Shown here: positions 50,834 through 53,285 of the stretch, one piece after another
Position numbering within the stretch: the first letter of the stretch is position 1
Layout of the letters: every line of letters begins with the position of its first letter
Assembly: GCF_004138165.1 (NCBI RefSeq)
Contig: NZ_RYFF01000038.1
Coordinates: 1-53,285, forward strand
Direction of reading: 5' to 3'
DNA length: 53,285 bases
Origin: Candidatus Chloroploca sp. Khr17
Lineage (GTDB): Bacteria > Chloroflexota > Chloroflexia > Chloroflexales > Chloroflexaceae
The notes under the pieces: generated by a model
Databases searched by the model: none
What the model was told of the DNA's origin: nothing
What the model saw: only the letters and a program-made list of their open reading frames with translations
Made by a program: the position numbers and the translations under genes

Positions 50834-51460
50834 ATGAATGCCAAATCGCTCGCCGTCTATCAGAAATACTATGGCGATCCACGACACGATCGCAGCAGCC
50901 TCTTCCGCGTGCTCGCTGCACACACCGCGAGTGCCACGGCGCTCTACCCGGGAAGCTTTGTGCACATTGTCCCCTCGTTTTTCTTTCCAACCACGGTGTA
51001 CGTGGATACGGATAAGCAAGCCCGGCGCTTTTTCGCGGATCCCGATCTCATCGCCTTTCTCCGCATCCGTAAGGAGTACGCGCACGATCCAACGGTGCGC
51101 TTCCACGCAGTCTCGTACATGGATCCGCTCCCAGAGCCTGATCAAGGGGTGGATGTGCTGATTTCGCAGTTTGCCGGGTTCGTGTCACAGCACTGTCGGC
51201 GCTATCTGCGCATCGGTGGTCTGCTGGTGGCGAATGACAGTCACGGTGATGCGAGTATGGCGGCCCTTGATCCGTCCTACGCCCTGCGCGGTGTCTTCAC
51301 TGAGCAAGATGACACCTATCGCTTGGAGACGAGTCACCTCGAACGCTATTTCATGCCACGTCGCGGGAGTCCCGTCACGCGAGACGATCTTGAGCGCACG
51401 CAGCGCGGTATTGACTATACGTATTCCGCCAGTGCATACCTCTTCCAGCGCGTTGCATAA
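50834..51460 (+). CDS. Hypothetical protein, Rossmann-like (possible methyltransferase-like)
   Basis: 208 residues; ATG 50834 has AAGGAAG upstream. It contains YPGSFVHIVPSFFFPTTVYV, then DVLISQFAGFVSQHCRRYL and IGGLLVANDSHGDASMA, a strand-helix pattern like the late motifs of class I methyltransferases, with no clear glycine motif I. Function not assigned. Confidence 0.6.
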   Translation: MNAKSLAVYQKYYGDPRHDRSSLFRVLAAHTASATALYPGSFVHIVPSFFFPTTVYVDTDKQARRFFADPDLIAFLRIRKEYAHDPTVRFHAVSYMDPLPEPDQGVDVLISQFAGFVSQHCRRYLRIGGLLVANDSHGDASMAALDPSYALRGVFTEQDDTYRLETSHLERYFMPRRGSPVTRDDLERTQRGIDYTYSASAYLFQRVA

Positions 51461-51474
51461 CAAGGGGTACTGCG

Positions 51475-51768
51475 ATGACGACAAGACGTCGCTCGTTTTC
51501 AACGGGACACCGTTCCGCATGGGAAAAGCTCGGCGAACGCACCCGGCTGATGCTCCAGCGGCTCAACGACAGCATCCTGCTCAGCGAAAACGACCTCTGC
51601 GCCCTCGTCTGGCCCGAGGCCGTCAGCCAGCAGGCCCGCACCAAACGGCTCGCACGCTGGTTGGCCGAGCAATACCTCCAGCCCATCGCCATCCCTGACG
51701 GGCGCTGCTACCATCTGAGCCGGAGGGGCGCCTGCCTGCTGCGCGAGGCGGGCTTGCCGCGCATCGCG
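51475..51768 (+). pseudogene. Replication-relaxation-like gene, N-terminal fragment
   Basis: The start TRLMLQRLNDSILLSENDLC continues to QARTKRLARWLAEQYLQPI and YHLSRRGACLLREAGL, the winged-helix N-terminus of plasmid replication-relaxation proteins. Around 51765 it breaks into DNA that is antisense to a histidine-kinase fragment, and the open frame beyond is not homologous. Confidence 0.5.
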
Positions 51769-52053
51769 GCGAGCCCCACGCCGTCGCGGTGTTCGGCCGG
51801 CAGGCCTGTTCCATCATCGCTCACGCGCAGCTCCACGACCGTCGCGCCGACCTCTAGCGCGAGCGCGCAGGCGCTCGCACGGGCGTGGCGGGCCACGTTG
51901 TGCAAGGACTCGCCGGCGATGCGGGAGAGTGCCACCTCGACTGCGGCGGGGAGCGCCGACAGCGGCTTGGGCAGCTCCACAGATAGCGGCTGCGGCTCGA
52001 CTAGCCGGGACAGGCTCCGCAGCGCGCCGGCGAGCCCGTGCTCTATGTAAGCC
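51765..52053 (-). pseudogene. Histidine kinase fragment (HATPase part)
   Basis: Reads EHGLAGALRSLSRLVEPQP, PAAVEVALSRIAGESLHNVA and RVSDDGTGLPAEHRDGVGL AAMR: the N-box and G1 box of a NarL-type sensor kinase. It is cut on the left at the junction with the replication-relaxation fragment and lacks its N-terminus. It lies directly after the response regulator and overlaps its stop, so it is a second, broken kinase copy. Confidence 0.7.
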
Positions 52054-52678
52054 CGGCCTGGTGGGCGCGCACGATCGCCTGGGCGCGGTCGCTGACGTGG
52101 AGCTTGAGGAAGATGTTCGAGATGTGGTTGCTGACCGTCTTGCCGCTGATCAGCAGCCGGTCGGCGATCTGCCCGTTGCTCAGGCCGCGGGCGACCAGCT
52201 CCAGGACCTCGAACTCGCGCTCGGAGAGGTTGGGGAAGGGGCGCTCGCGGGCGGCGCGCTGCTGGCGGAACAGCCCCATCAGCCGGCCGGCGATGGCCGG
52301 GCCGAAGCGAGCCTCGCCATTCGCCACCGCCCGGATGGTCTGTAACATCTCGGCCTTGTCGGCGCCCTTAAGGATATAGCCCCGCGCCCCGGCGCACATC
52401 GCGGCGAACAGCGAGTCGTCGTCCTCAAGCATCGTCAGCATGATCACGCCGACGCCGGGCTGCGCGGCCACGAGCCGCTCGGTGGCAAGGATGCCATTCA
52501 GCTCAGGCATCATAATGTCCATCAGCACGATGTCGGGCCGCAGCGCCAGAGCCTGCGCGAGAGCGTCGGCCCCTGTCCCCGCCTCGCCCACCAACTCGGT
52601 GTCGGAAGTGGCCTGGAGCATGGCACTTACGCCCTCGCGGAAGAGGGTGTGGTCATCGGCGATCAGCACGCGGATCAT
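52043..52678 (-). CDS. NarL/FixJ-family response regulator
   Basis: 211 residues. Receiver: VLIADDHTLFREGVSAML, phospho-acceptor Asp in IVLMDIMMPELNG, Lys in GYILKGADKAEM. LuxR helix-turn-helix: LSEREFEVLELVARGLSNGQ then KTVSNHISNIFLKLHVSDRA. The ATG overlaps the kinase stop (ATGA), so kinase and regulator form one two-component operon. Targets unknown. Confidence 0.93.
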   Translation of the reverse strand: MIRVLIADDHTLFREGVSAMLQATSDTELVGEAGTGADALAQALALRPDIVLMDIMMPELNGILATERLVAAQPGVGVIMLTMLEDDDSLFAAMCAGARGYILKGADKAEMLQTIRAVANGEARFGPAIAGRLMGLFRQQRAARERPFPNLSEREFEVLELVARGLSNGQIADRLLISGKTVSNHISNIFLKLHVSDRAQAIVRAHQAGLT

Positions 52679-53212
52679 CGGCGCTCCTCCTCGGTTGGGG
52701 CTGCGATCGGCAGCCAGGCCCGCACCAGTGTGCCGCCCTCGGCGGCGGGGGTCACCATCAGGCTGCCGCCCAGCTCTTCGGCCCGTTCGCGCATCGAGCG
52801 CAGCCCGACGCCTGCTATGGCATCGGGATCGATCCCCCGTCCGTCGTCCGCGACCGTGATCCGCAGCCCCGGTATGCCATCAACCGCCAGCTCCAGCCGT
52901 AGCTCGCACCGGCGTGCCCGGGCGTGGCGCACGGCGTTGGTAAGCGCCTCCAGGGCGATGCGGTAGGCGGCGACCTCCACGGCGGCGGGTAACGCCGGCA
53001 GCGGCTCGGGCGTGGCGCTGATCCGAATCGCCGGCGCGGCCCCGGGGTTGCTGGCCGCAGCGCGCAGAGCCCCAAGCAGACCGAGCTCGTCGAGGGCCGG
53101 TGGGCGCAGCTCGTAGACCAGCCGGCGGATCTCAGCGACGAGGGACTGGTTGCGCGCCTTGATCGCCGCCAGCAGCTCGGCCACCTGCGCAGGTCGCTCG
53201 GCCAGCAGCGGA
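52675..53212 (-). pseudogene. NarL-type sensor histidine kinase, 5' truncated
   Basis: The C-terminal kinase part is intact: VAEIRRLVYELRPPALDELG (DHp end), ALEALTNAVRHARARRCEL (N box), VADDGRGIDPDAIAGVGL (G1) and SMRERAEELGGSL. Open sequence starts abruptly near 53212, and a stop lies just upstream. The phospho-acceptor His and sensor domains are therefore missing. A GTG at 53184 could start a kinase stub. Confidence 0.75.
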
Positions 53213-53285
53213 ATGTGTCAAGCACCTTTGGACACGAGTCTTGGTCAAATGCGGTGCATACGTGCCACCAGCGTCACGCCATCCG
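53213..53285. other. Possible insertion-sequence end at the window edge
   Basis: GTGTCAAGCACCTTTGGACACG begins exactly where kinase homology stops and looks like the terminus of an insertion element. The window ends before a transposase can be seen. Confidence 0.35.

Noticed and set aside
1-53285. tRNA, rRNA, riboswitch or replication origin
   Set aside because: I saw no conserved tRNA loops, rRNA segments, known riboswitch motifs or DnaA-box clusters by eye; a covariance-model scan would be needed to be sure.

Overview
The window looks like an accessory/defence region of a high-GC, filamentous-type Chloroflexota (class Chloroflexia-like) chromosome. This is an inference. It rests on GC-rich codon use, secreted proteins ending in a YLPIVVR/VLPIIRR-type tail, abundant palindromic intergenic repeats, and the combination of vWA-MoxR conflict genes with a type III-D CRISPR system. 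No rRNA or tRNA gene was recognised.

Layout. 1-3400: a PIN-domain toxin/antitoxin pair, a secreted repeat protein and a TnpB-only IS200/IS605-type element. 3.4-17 kb: a conflict-system island. On the minus strand lie CHAT-EAD protease, a DUF433/DUF5615 toxin-antitoxin remnant, EAD-iSTAND, MoxR AAA ATPase, vWA protein, a large AAA/FGE-like (VMAP-like) protein and, after a repeat-rich gap with a 150-bp MITE, an EAD-SAVED protein. Divergent on the plus strand are an EAD-caspase and a membrane protein. 17.4-23.65 kb: one very large CRISPR array (85 canonical 37-nt repeats plus one degenerate repeat). 23.8-35.9 kb: the cas locus. It holds cas6, a plus-strand pseudo-trypsin/TIR-like/SAVED gene lodged between cas6 and the effector operon, and the minus-strand operon cas10, cas7-like, csx10, double-cas7, csx19, TIGR03986. 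No cas1/cas2, no Cas11 small subunit and no CARF or ring nuclease were seen. 36-53 kb: housekeeping and debris. Genes here include DinB-fold, NYN-LOTUS, AlkD, a large secreted zincin, response regulators and two methyltransferases. Truncated genes include NUDIX, DsrE, serine recombinase, Rpn, replication-relaxation and histidine kinases, with one decayed IS3 copy.

How it may work. Cas10 keeps a GGDD cyclase motif and lacks an HD nuclease domain, so cyclic-oligoadenylate signalling is its likely output. The only recognisable nucleotide-sensor domains in the window are two SAVED domains. One sits inside the cas locus on a protein whose trypsin-like domain has lost its catalytic His and Ser. The other carries an EAD adaptor nearly identical to the EAD on the CHAT protease, and related EADs are on a caspase and an iSTAND protein. 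The working hypothesis is a type III-D CRISPR system wired through SAVED sensors and homotypic EAD adaptors into a CHAT/caspase proteolytic response that is also governed by a vWA-MoxR-VMAP-like switch. The sequence shows domains and neighbourhood only; the signalling link is inference.
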